In this document: positions 55,482-64,000 of the stretch, piece by piece
How positions within the stretch are numbered: the first letter of the stretch is position 1
Layout: each line of letters opens with the position of its first letter
NCBI GenBank assembly: GCA_020064725.1
Contig: JAGTWJ010000019.1
Coordinates: forward strand, 1,922,001 to 1,986,000
From: Drechslerella dactyloides
Lineage: Eukaryota > Ascomycota > Orbiliomycetes > Orbiliales > Orbiliaceae
Length of the DNA: 64,000 bases
Direction of reading: 5' to 3'
Made by a program: the position numbers and the translations under genes
The notes under the pieces: generated by a model
Database searches by the model: none
The model's input: only the letters and a program-made list of their open reading frames with translations
Told to the model about the DNA's origin: nothing

Positions 55482-56338
55482 TTATTCACTCCGATGCGTA
55501 TCGAGCAGTTTATTAACATACGCCGTCGCACCGACGCCTTCCCGCGCGGCAGCCGGTGCGACCTTCCACTTTTTATCCGACGGCGGCGGCGGCGCGGTGG
55601 GGGCCAGCTCGGACTTGAGGAGGACAGCGAGAACCTCGATTGGTGGGTGCAGGTTGAAGCGGTGGGCGCGGGACCAGCGTTGCAGGCGGGTTGTGCTGCC
55701 GATGCAGGGGCCGTATTGGGAGGAGAGGTCGAAGTGGCGGAGAATCTTTTCGTAGTCCGTTAGGCCTTCTTGGTGGACTATATAACTCGTTAGCCTCCTT
55801 CATTTTCTCATATACTTATTTATGTATGTGTGTATATGTGTGTAGGTATTTGGGGTAGGAGGGGGAGAGGGAGGGGGATGTATGTGGTACCTGGCGGGGC
55901 GATGCGGGCGTTCTTGATAGATTTGTAGTATTGCGATATCTGCTCTGACGTGACGTCGTACGCTTCGTCCGCACATTCCTGACTGATCGTTGAAAAATCA
56001 ATCTTCGGCCGCTCGATGACCTCTTCTTGGAATTCCGTCACTTCAACCTCGGCTTCCGCTGCGTCTGCGTCTGCTGTTGCTGTTTCGGTTTCGGCGACGT
56101 CGGCAACGGGGGCCGTCACCTCCGCTTCGACCGTCTCTTCGGCGTCGTCGTCAACGGTTACATCGACGGTCTTCGGCGGTTCTGCAGCCTTGGCGGACGC
56201 GGGGGCGTCGAGGTGCTGTTTGGCCTTGAGGTGGGCGGGGGTGGTGGTCGGCTTCTTCGTGCTGAAGTTTAACTTTGACTGCTGCTGTCCGCCTGCTTTC
56301 GCCGGGGCGGCGGCGGAGTGGCGTGTGGATACGGGCAT
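55482..56338 (-). CDS. CDM1: DNA polymerase delta subunit 4 (Cdm1/POLD4)
   Basis: Small accessory subunit that stabilises the replicative polymerase delta. Two exons on the minus strand, 56338-55891 and 55777-55482; 247 residues, longer than human POLD4 (107) because of an extended N-terminal region, as in other fungi. Near the N-terminus QSKLNF (20-25) resembles a PCNA-interacting (PIP) box. The central part (about 45-110) is Ala/Val/Glu/Thr-rich and acidic. The conserved C-terminal domain contains EKILRHFDLSSQYGPCIG, then TRLQRWSRAHRFNLHPP and a helix containing VLAVLLKSE; the YGPC-x-G-x-TRLQRW signature is diagnostic. The intron falls just before the VHQEGLTDYEKILRHFD helix. ALG3 follows upstream on the same strand. 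Confidence 0.93.
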
Positions 56339-56820
56339 ATTTGGTATCGTTGTAGACGTTGGTATTCGAGATACGGATGATTAGGTAAGTGAGAGGTGAG
56401 AGGTGAGTGGTGGAGGGTGATGCGATGTGATGGGTTTGGCAGGTGGACGAGATGTTGGCGATGGGCGGCGGAATTGCAGAATGGCAGGCGACGCGCCCGG
56501 CGGCTGGGCGCTGGCGTTGGCGGGGGAACCGGTGGCACAGCGTCAGCTGACACCGCGCTCTCCAAACACCAAACACTCTCAACCACCATTGGACTCTATC
56601 CAGCTCTACTGGTGAGTATCTCGAGATGCATCGTGGGTATATGCTGTCTATCTGTATTCTATGAATCAAGAGTTTTTCTATGCGGGTGCCCGTATACGTA
56701 TATCGCGGTATTGTGTAAGCAGAGGTTATACGGATGCGTATCCACAGATATAGACAGCACGGATACATTTTATATCCGAGGTAAAGAATATGTACAGAAG
56801 TACGTAATATATTAATACTG
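56339..56820. other. Promoter region of the polymerase delta subunit gene
   Basis: 482 bases between the ALG3 stop and the Cdm1 start (both minus). It has GGTGAGAGGTGAG-type short repeats near 56390-56410. No gene seen. Confidence 0.55.
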
Positions 56821-58235
56821 TCACTGCTGCTTCCGCTCGTCCTCCACTTCGGACGACGCCTCACTGCCCGTGCCGAACCAGACGCCGACCAGCTGCACCG
56901 CCATGCACCCCACCGCTATCGCCGAGCTCGCCTTCGTGCCTACACTCCGTCAGCCGTGACCCCGAATACACTTCATACGACGATTGTAGAATAGAAAACA
57001 CTTACTGGGGTACACGTTCCACGCATACTCCTGCGCCGCCCACACCGGCACCACGAACAGCGGGCCCCACCCGCTCCGCCACAGCAGAAACGGCGTCGTC
57101 CACGCCATCCACGAGTAGAACTGGTAATGCAGCGACCTCGCGCACAGCATCCCGATCATATTGCACGCGAACAGCGTCGAGAGCATGTACGCCCCGTCCG
57201 CCCTCCGCGCTATCCGCCCGCTCTCCAGGCTATCCACCGGCCGCAGCAGCGGCGACTGGATAAACTCAACCAAGCTTCGCCCGGCAGGCCGTATCCACCT
57301 CGTCGCCAGGAAGAACAAGAGCAGCGCGGCATGACCTCCCAGCAGCGCATACTTGAACACCGCCGACGTGAACACCTCCTCCCCCACGAACCGCCAATTG
57401 ACCGTCCACGTCCACAGAAACGCGCGGCTGAACTCGAACGCCCGGCCGATATACCCCGCCAGACTGCCGTTCTCCCCGGCCACGAACGGCAGCGCCAGCA
57501 CAACCTGAATCTGCACCATCAACATCGCCAACCGCAGCGCCTTCGCCGTATCCGTGCACAGAACATAGACCAGCCCGAACGCGGGCAGGTACAGCAGCGA
57601 GGACATCTTAACCCCAATCGACAGCGAAGCCAGCACCGCCGACAGCGTGAACTGCCACTTCTGCAGCATGTACATCGCCCCGAAGATCAGCAGCGTGCTG
57701 AAGCAGTCGTTGAAGAAGCGGAGCAGGTAGATGCTGTGCAGCCGCTTCGAAAGCACCAGCAGCACCATGATCCACGGCGGCGCCTTGGCCGTTCGGTAGC
57801 AGGCCATCGCGAGCCACAGTGTCGCGAGGTAGGTCGCCCAGAACACCGCCTGCGTCGTCTCCCGCTGCGCGCCGCCGTCGGTTATGGTGTAGAGCCAGTT
57901 GTAGATGTAGACGTGTCCGGCCGGGTAGACCAGCGGGCCCGTGCCGCCTTTGATGTTCCTGTAGTCCCGTTCTCCCGCGCGGTACTGCGCGACCTGCTCC
58001 ATGTAGGCCTCCCAGTCGATTTCCGTATCTGTGTTGTACGCATCAGTATCGGCATCCTTAAATATATCTGCGGTATGGCAGGGCATGGGGTGGCATCCGT
58101 ACAGGGGATCTTTCGGAGGATCGCATAGCTCAGAACGGCGTCGAAGGCGAGCAGTGCGAACGCCGCATGGCGAGAGTACCGGGGGCTCCGGACGGCATCA
58201 ATCCCCCATCCGACGAGACTCGTAAGGGCGTCCAT
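56821..58235 (-). CDS. ALG3: Dol-P-Man:Man5GlcNAc2-PP-Dol alpha-1,3-mannosyltransferase
   Basis: ER-membrane enzyme that adds the sixth mannose, the first from the lumenal side, to the lipid-linked N-glycan precursor. Three exons on the minus strand: 58235-58103, 58028-57006 and 56939-56821; 424 residues, typical for fungi. After an N-terminal hydrophobic helix (YSRHAAFALLAFDAVLSYAIL) the first lumenal loop holds the family motif KIPYTEIDWEAYMEQV, then GGTGPLVYPAGHVYIYNWLY, SKRLHSIYLLRFFNDCF and, near the end, CARSLHYQFYSWMAWTTPFLLW. All are hallmarks of ALG3. About ten further hydrophobic segments give a multi-pass protein. The C-terminal tail is short and charged (EDERKQQ). It is head-to-head with UBA2. 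Confidence 0.96.
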
Positions 58236-58551
58236 GGCGTGTGAACGTGCTGGACCGGCTGGTGGATTCCGTGGCCTCGAGCGAGATCCTGGCGCGCGCC
58301 GCAACGCGCCGAGCAAACCAAACTGCAACAAATTACCGAAGCCGATTGTCATGTTCTCGCCGCAACCTTCGCGCAGCAGCCTTTCTTGCTCACCGCGACC
58401 TTCCATCTCCAACCTCCAGAAACCGCGACACCTCCCGCAGTTCCCAGCGCTTTCGATACAGCCGACCCCTACGAGTGTACCACCGCTCGCAGCCCCACCG
58501 TTCACCTTGCGCCAACCCTCATATAGCATCTATACGTCTTCGCGCGCCGCC
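58236..58551. promoter_or_regulatory. Bidirectional promoter of ALG3 and UBA2
   Basis: 316 bases between divergent start codons, so both promoters and leaders are packed here. The UBA2-proximal half is CT/CA-rich. No specific motif called. Confidence 0.5.
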
Positions 58552-60893
58552 ATGGCGAGAATGGGGAGCGCGGCTGGCCGCGACAGGTCGGTCAAGAGGT
58601 CGCTGGGCCCGCTGCACGCCGTTATCAAGAAGGTACCGTCGCGCCTACTCGCCCCGCTATCTTTACCCATACCCCTCGCTCTGTCGCTTGGTTCTCTCCC
58701 CTCCTACCTCCTATCAGAACACACGGCTAACCACAGAGCTACTCTATCAGTCGAAAGTCCTGATGGTCGGCGCGGGAGGCATTGGATGCGAGCTGCTCAA
58801 GAATCTGGTCTTAACGGGGTTTGGCGAAATCCACATCGTGGACCTGGATACCATCGACCTCAGCAACCTGAACCGACAGTTCCTCTTCGGCCGGCAACAC
58901 ATCAAGAAATCGAAGGCGCTCGTAAGGATCACATCCCCCCACTAGACGCAAAGCTCAAGGAAGACATGTAGCTACGGGTCCGCTGACACGCTCGTACAGG
59001 TCGCGAAGGAGACGGCGTCAAAGTTCAACCCGAACGTCAACCTGATCGCCTACCATGCCAACATCAAGGACTCCCAGTTCAACGTCGAGTGGTTTCGCGG
59101 CTTCGATATCGTCTTCAACGCGCTAGACAACCTCGACGCACGGCGGCACGTCAACCAGATGTGTTTGGCGGCGAACGTGCCGTTGGTCGAGAGTGGGACG
59201 ACGGGCTTCAACGGCCAAGTGCAGGTTATCGCCAAGGTGGGTGGGCTGTTTTGAGTTTGCCTCATGTCGCCCGTGCGCGCGCTGATCCTCGTTCGATTGG
59301 AAAGGGTGTGACGGAATGCTACGATTGCACGACCAAGCCCGTGCCCAAGACGTTTCCCGTGTGTACTATTCGCTCCACGCCGAGCCAGCCGATACACTGC
59401 ATCGTGTGGGCGAAGAGCTACCTGTTCAAGTACGTCCCACGTCTCACGGTTGTCGGCTGCCATTGTCTAATCTTCGGATAGTGAATTATTCGGGGCGTCA
59501 GAAGATGAGTCGGGAGAATTCGATCACAGCGAGGACGCCGAGAATGGTATTACTTGTACAAACCCCCAGTTATCACCATGATGTGGAGCTAACCGTTGCT
59601 GCAGCACAGGAGATCAAAAATCTACGACAAGAGGCTGCTGAACTAAAGAGAATACGAGAAACACTGGGACAGCCCGAGTTTGCCGAGAATGTCTTCGAGA
59701 AGGTTTTCAACAGAGACATCATCAGGCTGGCCGAAATGAAGGACATGTGGAAAACCCGCAAAGCGCCAAACCCGCTGTCGTTCAAAACCCTGTCGGCGGA
59801 TCTCGAGAATAAAACGCCGCCTAAAAACGACCAGAAATCGTGGACTCTTGTCGAAAACTACCTTGTCTTCGCAGATAGTCTAGACCGGTTGAGCAAGCGG
59901 GTCCAGGAAGACAAGAAAGCCGGCAAGGACCCAATACTCTCGTTCGACAAGGACGACGAAGATACCCTGGACTTTGTAGCCGCTAGCGCCAACATCCGCT
60001 CCCACGTCTTCGGGATCGCGGGGCAATCGAAGTTCGATATCAAGCGTAAGAGCTGCTATCCCACCTCCATACGCATGACAGTCCAGCTAACAGGGTGCAG
60101 AAATGGCCGGAAACATCATCCCCGCTATCGCAACAACAAACGCCATCACAGCAGGTCTCTGTGTGACACAAGCGTTCAAAATTCTGAAAAAGAAAATCAG
60201 CGACGCGAGAATGGTGTTCCTGTCGATGTCCAGCGACAGAGGCCTGACGACGGAGGCGCTGCGGCCTCCCAACCCGTCATGCCAAGTCTGCGGCGTCGCT
60301 CGAGTGGACTTTGAGTGCGACACAAAAACGACGACGCTCGAGGAGTTCAAGGGCACGGTGCTGCAAAGCGTGTTCAAGTATGGTGAATCGATAAGCTTGA
60401 TCCACGAAAAACTCATCTACGACGAGGACTACGACGACAACCTTGAGAGCTCGTTCGCGCAGCTCGGCATCAAGGACGGCTCGTTCTTGACCGTCATTGA
60501 CGAGTCCGATGACGACAATGACCGCCGGGTCAACTTTATCTTCCAGATCAAAGAGAAGTACGCCAATCCAGTCAATTTAGTCTCCACTCGTAGCACTAAC
60601 GCGTACTTTAATGATATTACAGACCGCAAGGAGAGTCGGAACCCCCGTTCGTTATACCAGCGCGCTTCGAAATCCCGAAGAGACCGACGCAGCCGCCCTC
60701 GCTTGACTCGCTGGTGCTCAGCGGCAGGGATCACAGCGCCAACGGCACGCTCCCCGGTAAAGATGGCGAGCTGTCGAGGAAGCGCAAGGCGGACGACGAC
60801 CTCACTGGTGAGAACGAGCACGAGCCGCACAAGAAAGTCAAGGCTGCCAACGACATTATCGTCATCGACGACGGGTTCATCGAGATAGACTAG
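58552..60893 (+). CDS. UBA2: SUMO-activating enzyme catalytic subunit (E1)
   Basis: With Aos1 it adenylates SUMO and receives it on a cysteine before passing it to Ubc9; nuclear. Eight exons: 58552-58632, 58751-58921, 59000-59236, 59305-59429, 59482-59546, 59605-60045, 60101-60557 and 60623-60893; 615 residues (yeast 636). The adenylation domain has VGAGGIG (33-39), DLDTIDLSNLNRQFLF, and NALDNLDARRHVN. Zinc-binding C-x2-C is at 168-171, with a second pair in CQVCG. The catalytic cysteine is Cys183 in KTFPVCTIRSTP, followed by PIHCIVWAK. The crossover loop returns at MAGNIIPAIATTNAI, then comes the ubiquitin-fold domain (VLQSVFKYGESISLIHEKLIYDED). The C-terminal tail carries a basic RKRKADDD patch and an IIVI core (604-607) flanked by Asp, a SUMO-interacting motif. 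A second ATG nine bases downstream could be the start. Confidence 0.96.
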
Positions 60894-61152
60894 CTTTTAC
60901 ATTTTCTTTCTGATTGTATTGTCATTTGTGGATGTCATTTAACACGCAGGCGTTCAGTCGGGTTTGGCTTGGGTTTCCGCAAACTCGGAGCGCCGGTGGC
61001 TTATTTGCTTTCGACTACTTCCTGTAGTCCGGTTGTTGTATTGGTTATTCGCGACGCGACGGTAGAAGTGGTGGTGCTACGATTCACGATGTTTGCACAA
61101 TGCGATGGGAGGAGATTTGTATACTAGACTGGCGCACCTGTATGCTGTTTCG

Positions 61153-62187
61153 TTAGTGGCCAACTGAATAACCGCCATCGATCACTAGGTTCGTCCCCGT
61201 GATGAATTTGTTCGTAGCGAGAAAGTATGCTGCTTCCGCGACTTCCTTCACGGTACCAAAGGTGCCCAGCGGCGTTTTCGATAGCGCTTCCTTCCTAGCG
61301 GCCTCGGACATGGCTTTAGAGAGTGATATGCATTGTTAACTGATCTGCTCGGTCGTTGTGCGGTTATTTCGGGCGTCGGAGGGGTGGGTGTACCGGCTGT
61401 CATATCGGTCTCAATATACCCTGGCAGGATGTTGTTTATGCGGATGTTAAACCGCGATACCTCCTTCACCATCGACTTGGCGAATCCTGCGAGAGGTTAG
61501 ATCGAGTTAAACTAGTGTCGTCATTGGGGGATTGTGCACCATCGAGTCCGGCTTTGCTGGCAGCGTAGACGGCTGATCCCTTGCCTCCAGTTGCCGCGAG
61601 GGCCGAAGAGATGTTGATGATACAGCCTGGAGGACGCCGGGACGTTAATTCCTCCGTCAAAGTAATGCTACTGCTGTGGTTGATCGCTCTATTCGCACCT
61701 TCTCGAGCCTTCATCATTCCCCTCGTGTATGCTTTTGTACCGTATATCGCGCCGAGCAGGTTCACCGCTATCAGACGTTCGATGTCTTCCGGCCTCGTGT
61801 TGAACAATGGGGATGCTTGCGCCTGGCCTGGAGATTTATACGATGGGTGAGCTGGAGGTGCCGTGGACGGTGCGGGCTGCGGACGGTCGACGGGGCCGGT
61901 CACGTTGTATATGTACCTGCAGCGTTCACCAGGATGGATATCTCGGGCTTCATCCCCACGGCATGTTTCCAGAACTCCGGGTCGCCAACGTCGCCGGACA
62001 GGACGTCGTGTGTCTGCTTTACGTCATCGGCGCGCGGCAGCGTCGAGACGGCATCACGCAGCGGCTCGAGGCTCCGGGCGACGAGCGTACAGTTCGCGCC
62101 TGCGCTCGCGAATCGAGTCGCGATGGCCAGGCCGATGCCCCTGGAGCCGCCGGTGATCAGGCAGGAGCGGCCGATAAGGTCGAGCAT
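61153..62187 (-). CDS. OAR1: 3-oxoacyl-[ACP] reductase type short-chain dehydrogenase
   Basis: SDR-family NADPH-dependent reductase, closest in type to FabG/Oar1 of mitochondrial type II fatty acid synthesis, which also feeds lipoic acid formation. Five exons on the minus strand: 62187-61917, 61827-61699, 61626-61540, 61486-61394 and 61313-61153; 246 residues, the normal FabG size. It has the cofactor motif GGSRGIG near residue 14, NAAG, the catalytic serine in INISSALAATGG, the YAASK tyrosine and lysine, NNILPGYIETDM, and the C-terminal FITGTNLVIDGGYSVG. The N-terminus (MLDLIGRSC) lacks an obvious mitochondrial presequence, so localisation is uncertain and another SDR substrate is possible. 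It is head-to-head with VMA16, 309 bases apart. Confidence 0.88.
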
Positions 62188-62496
62188 GGACGGACGGCTG
62201 AGCTGTGACTGTGGCGCATTGATATGTCGCTAGTCCGTGGGGATGGATGGTTGGGTTTCCGTTTCGGCGTCGGAAGCAACTGCTCGGCTTGGCCGCCGGT
62301 GGCTTGGCCCCCGTTCGTTCGCTGGGGTGCGCGTCATGCAACCAAATATCATCATCCGCCCGGCCCTCCAACCGCTCCAATTAATTACCATTCGCGAGTT
62401 CACCGACACAGCACTCACCGACCGACCAACAGACCCCCCTCAGGAACACCATCCGAACCCCCTCGTACGGCTACAGCAGACTTCGGCAGCGTAGCG
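62188..62496. promoter_or_regulatory. Bidirectional promoter of OAR1 and VMA16
   Basis: 309 bases between divergent start codons, containing one CCAAT box at 62377-62381 (plus strand). Both promoters must lie here. Confidence 0.5.
62377..62381 (+). promoter_or_regulatory. CCAAT box
   Basis: CCAAT in the shared OAR1/VMA16 promoter, about 120 bases upstream of the VMA16 start. HAP/CBC binding would be plausible for genes of energy metabolism; inferred. Confidence 0.35.
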
Positions 62497-63488
62497 ATGT
62501 ACACGAGCTACGGTTACTCGTACCCAGCCCTTGCGGCTATCGTTGTTGGTGCTTGTACGTCAGGCCGGCCGGCTGGCTCGTTATCTCCGCCGAATCGACA
62601 GACCCACCCCCTGGTATAATCGATTAATCATGACAGACGGCTAATGATGGGGTTTACGGAGCGTAGATATCCTGTTCACGGGGGATGGAGAGTACTTTAA
62701 TGTTCGTACACCACCGACGTTACGCTGCCGGCGGATTGAAAGACGGAGGCTTGGGGATTGGACTAATCGGCGGTATGGGGTGTAGGTCGGGAAATTCCTG
62801 GAGGAAACATCGCCGTACAGTTGGGCAGGCGCCGGCATCGGCCTGTGCATTGGTCTGAGCGTCATCGGTGCAGCCTGGTTCGTTGGATACCACCCCCTCG
62901 ACGTACGTTACAAATCGGCGGAGGTCTGATCGTTAGACAACATACAGGGGAATCTTTATCACCGGCTCGAGTATCCTGGGAGGTGGCGTCCGGGCACCCA
63001 GAATCCGGACGAAGAACTTGATCTCCATTATCTTCTGCGAAGTCGTCGCTATCTACGGTGTCATCATATGTACGCTTGTCTACCCGCCTCTCCCGTACTG
63101 AGGCCGGCAGTTTTCTGACATTCAGCAGGTATTGTCTTTAGTTCGAAGATTCAGTCCATACCGACAGAAGATTTATACCATCCGGAGAACTTCTACACCG
63201 GCTATGCTTTGTTCTGGGGCGGCCTCACCGTCGGTGCCTGCAATCTGATATGCGGTGTGGCTGTCGGTATCACAGGCAGCACGGCAGCTCTAGCCGACGC
63301 TGCTGACCAGACATTGTAAGTGCCATTCTTGGCGTCAGGGGGCGATATTTGAATGTGCGTATGCTGACTTGCATGACAGATTCGTCAAGATTCTGGTCGT
63401 CGAAATCTTCGGCGGCGTCCTGGGTCTGTTCGGATTGATCATCGGGCTGTTGGTATCCGGAAAGGCGACCGAGTTCTCGAAGCATTAG
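62497..63488 (+). CDS. VMA16: V-type proton ATPase proteolipid subunit c''
   Basis: Subunit of the rotating c-ring of the vacuolar ATPase Vo sector. Six exons: 62497-62554, 62667-62701, 62786-62877, 62948-63069, 63129-63315 and 63380-63488; 200 residues. The reconstructed order is an N-terminal helix, then GAYILFTGDGEYFN, VGKFLEETSPYSW, LGI-type helix 1 (GIGLCIGLSVIGAAW), ITGSSILGGGVRAPRI, the helix with the proton-carrying glutamate (Glu93 in IIFCEVVAIYG), then a lumenal segment with YHPENFYTGYALFWGG and a last helix pair ending LFGLIIGLLVSG. The GSS-x-x-G-G-G-V-R-A-P-R-I-R-T-K-N block is diagnostic for c'' versus c. Two introns use the unusual donor GTTCGT, and the exon 5 acceptor is a tandem CAGCAG, so splice details are less certain than the identity. 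Confidence 0.94.
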
Positions 63489-64000
63489 CAGAGCCAGCCG
63501 ATATACGACCCTCACGGACGATATATGGGCGTGAACTCATCCATGCGCTCCAGCGATAGGGAGATATGCACGGCGTCGATATCCCTAGCGCTTGTCTCGT
63601 ACATCACCTGATGCTGGATGCGGAAGCGCTCCCAGCACTCAGTTCCTCGTATCAAAGAAAGTTCGCGTTGGCCTCCAGTTACTTTTGACCTCTGCAATTA
63701 CTAGCTAGCTGCCAGTTGAGGCATGATACCAAGACGATGTATATAGATGTCTCTCGCTGGCCCCGCGATTGACTTGAGCGTTTGTGCATGCATGCATGGC
63801 GTATTCGCAATTGTTTTTATGGGAGTCTAGCTCGAGGTTGGCTGGCGGCACAACCCTGAAGACAAGCATTTGCTCTTCCCTTTGATTTTTACCCACCGCG
63901 TCCTTTTATGCTTCACAATGATGTATTTCTACTAGTTTACACGAGTACGTTTTGGTGTTCAATACAAGCCTGGTATTACTTTTGTTTAAATGTCTATGAC
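63489..64000. other. 3' flank of VMA16 to the window edge
   Basis: 512 bases. A minus-strand open frame of 61 codons (63697-63512) has an unremarkable composition and could be the last exon of a gene outside the window, but nothing identifies it. Otherwise only short GCATGC-type words. Confidence 0.45.

Noticed and set aside
57127..58128. 333-codon plus-strand frame opposite ALG3
   Set aside because: Arg/Gln/His-rich shadow of the ALG3 exon, which carries all family motifs.
63512..63697. 61-codon minus-strand frame at the right edge
   Set aside because: Could be a terminal exon of a gene beyond the window, but composition and length do not distinguish it from chance.

Overview
The window is nuclear DNA of a filamentous ascomycete (Pezizomycotina; I infer Sordariomycetes from the protein sequences). 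Most genes are split by GT-AG introns, mostly about 50-170 bases long. Several introns carry a CTAAC-type branch site shortly before the 3' splice site, for example in the epimerase, RhoGDI, zinc-finger and UBA2 genes. The proteins are typical fungal housekeeping orthologues. There is no operon structure, rRNA, recognisable tRNA, CRISPR array or transposon gene.

Left block (1-21.6 kb): the 3' end of an unrecognised gene, a UDP-glucose 4-epimerase (GAL10 type), Rho GDP-dissociation inhibitor, a Ras GTPase, a CinA/MoaB-type molybdopterin-binding-domain protein, a glia-maturation-factor (ADF-H) protein, and a protein with three Cys-rich zinc-binding repeats. These genes sit in unusually long gene-free spacers (up to 4.7 kb) rich in microsatellites and short self-complementary words (GCATGC, GTAC, CTAG, TATA).

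Central block (22.6-37.0 kb): three very large, uninterrupted, intronless genes on the minus strand (1417, 1336 and 1227 codons). They are diverged paralogues. Each has an N-terminal hydrophobic signal, two related halves joined by an acidic linker, and a hydrophobic motif built around G-x-x-E that occurs three times. I do not recognise the family. This block looks less GC-rich than its flanks and is the most likely previously undescribed system here.

Right block (38-64 kb): dense housekeeping genes: a PMP3-fold protein with a PPxY tail, a Hikeshi/Opi10 orthologue, Golgi apyrase Ynd1, DDB1, a Bqt4-like inner-nuclear-membrane APSES protein head-to-head with the SUN protein Sad1, DNA polymerase delta subunit 4, ALG3 head-to-head with the SUMO E1 subunit UBA2, and OAR1 head-to-head with the V-ATPase subunit VMA16.

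Exon boundaries were assigned by hand from splice consensus, reading-frame continuity and family knowledge. No database search or RNA evidence was available.
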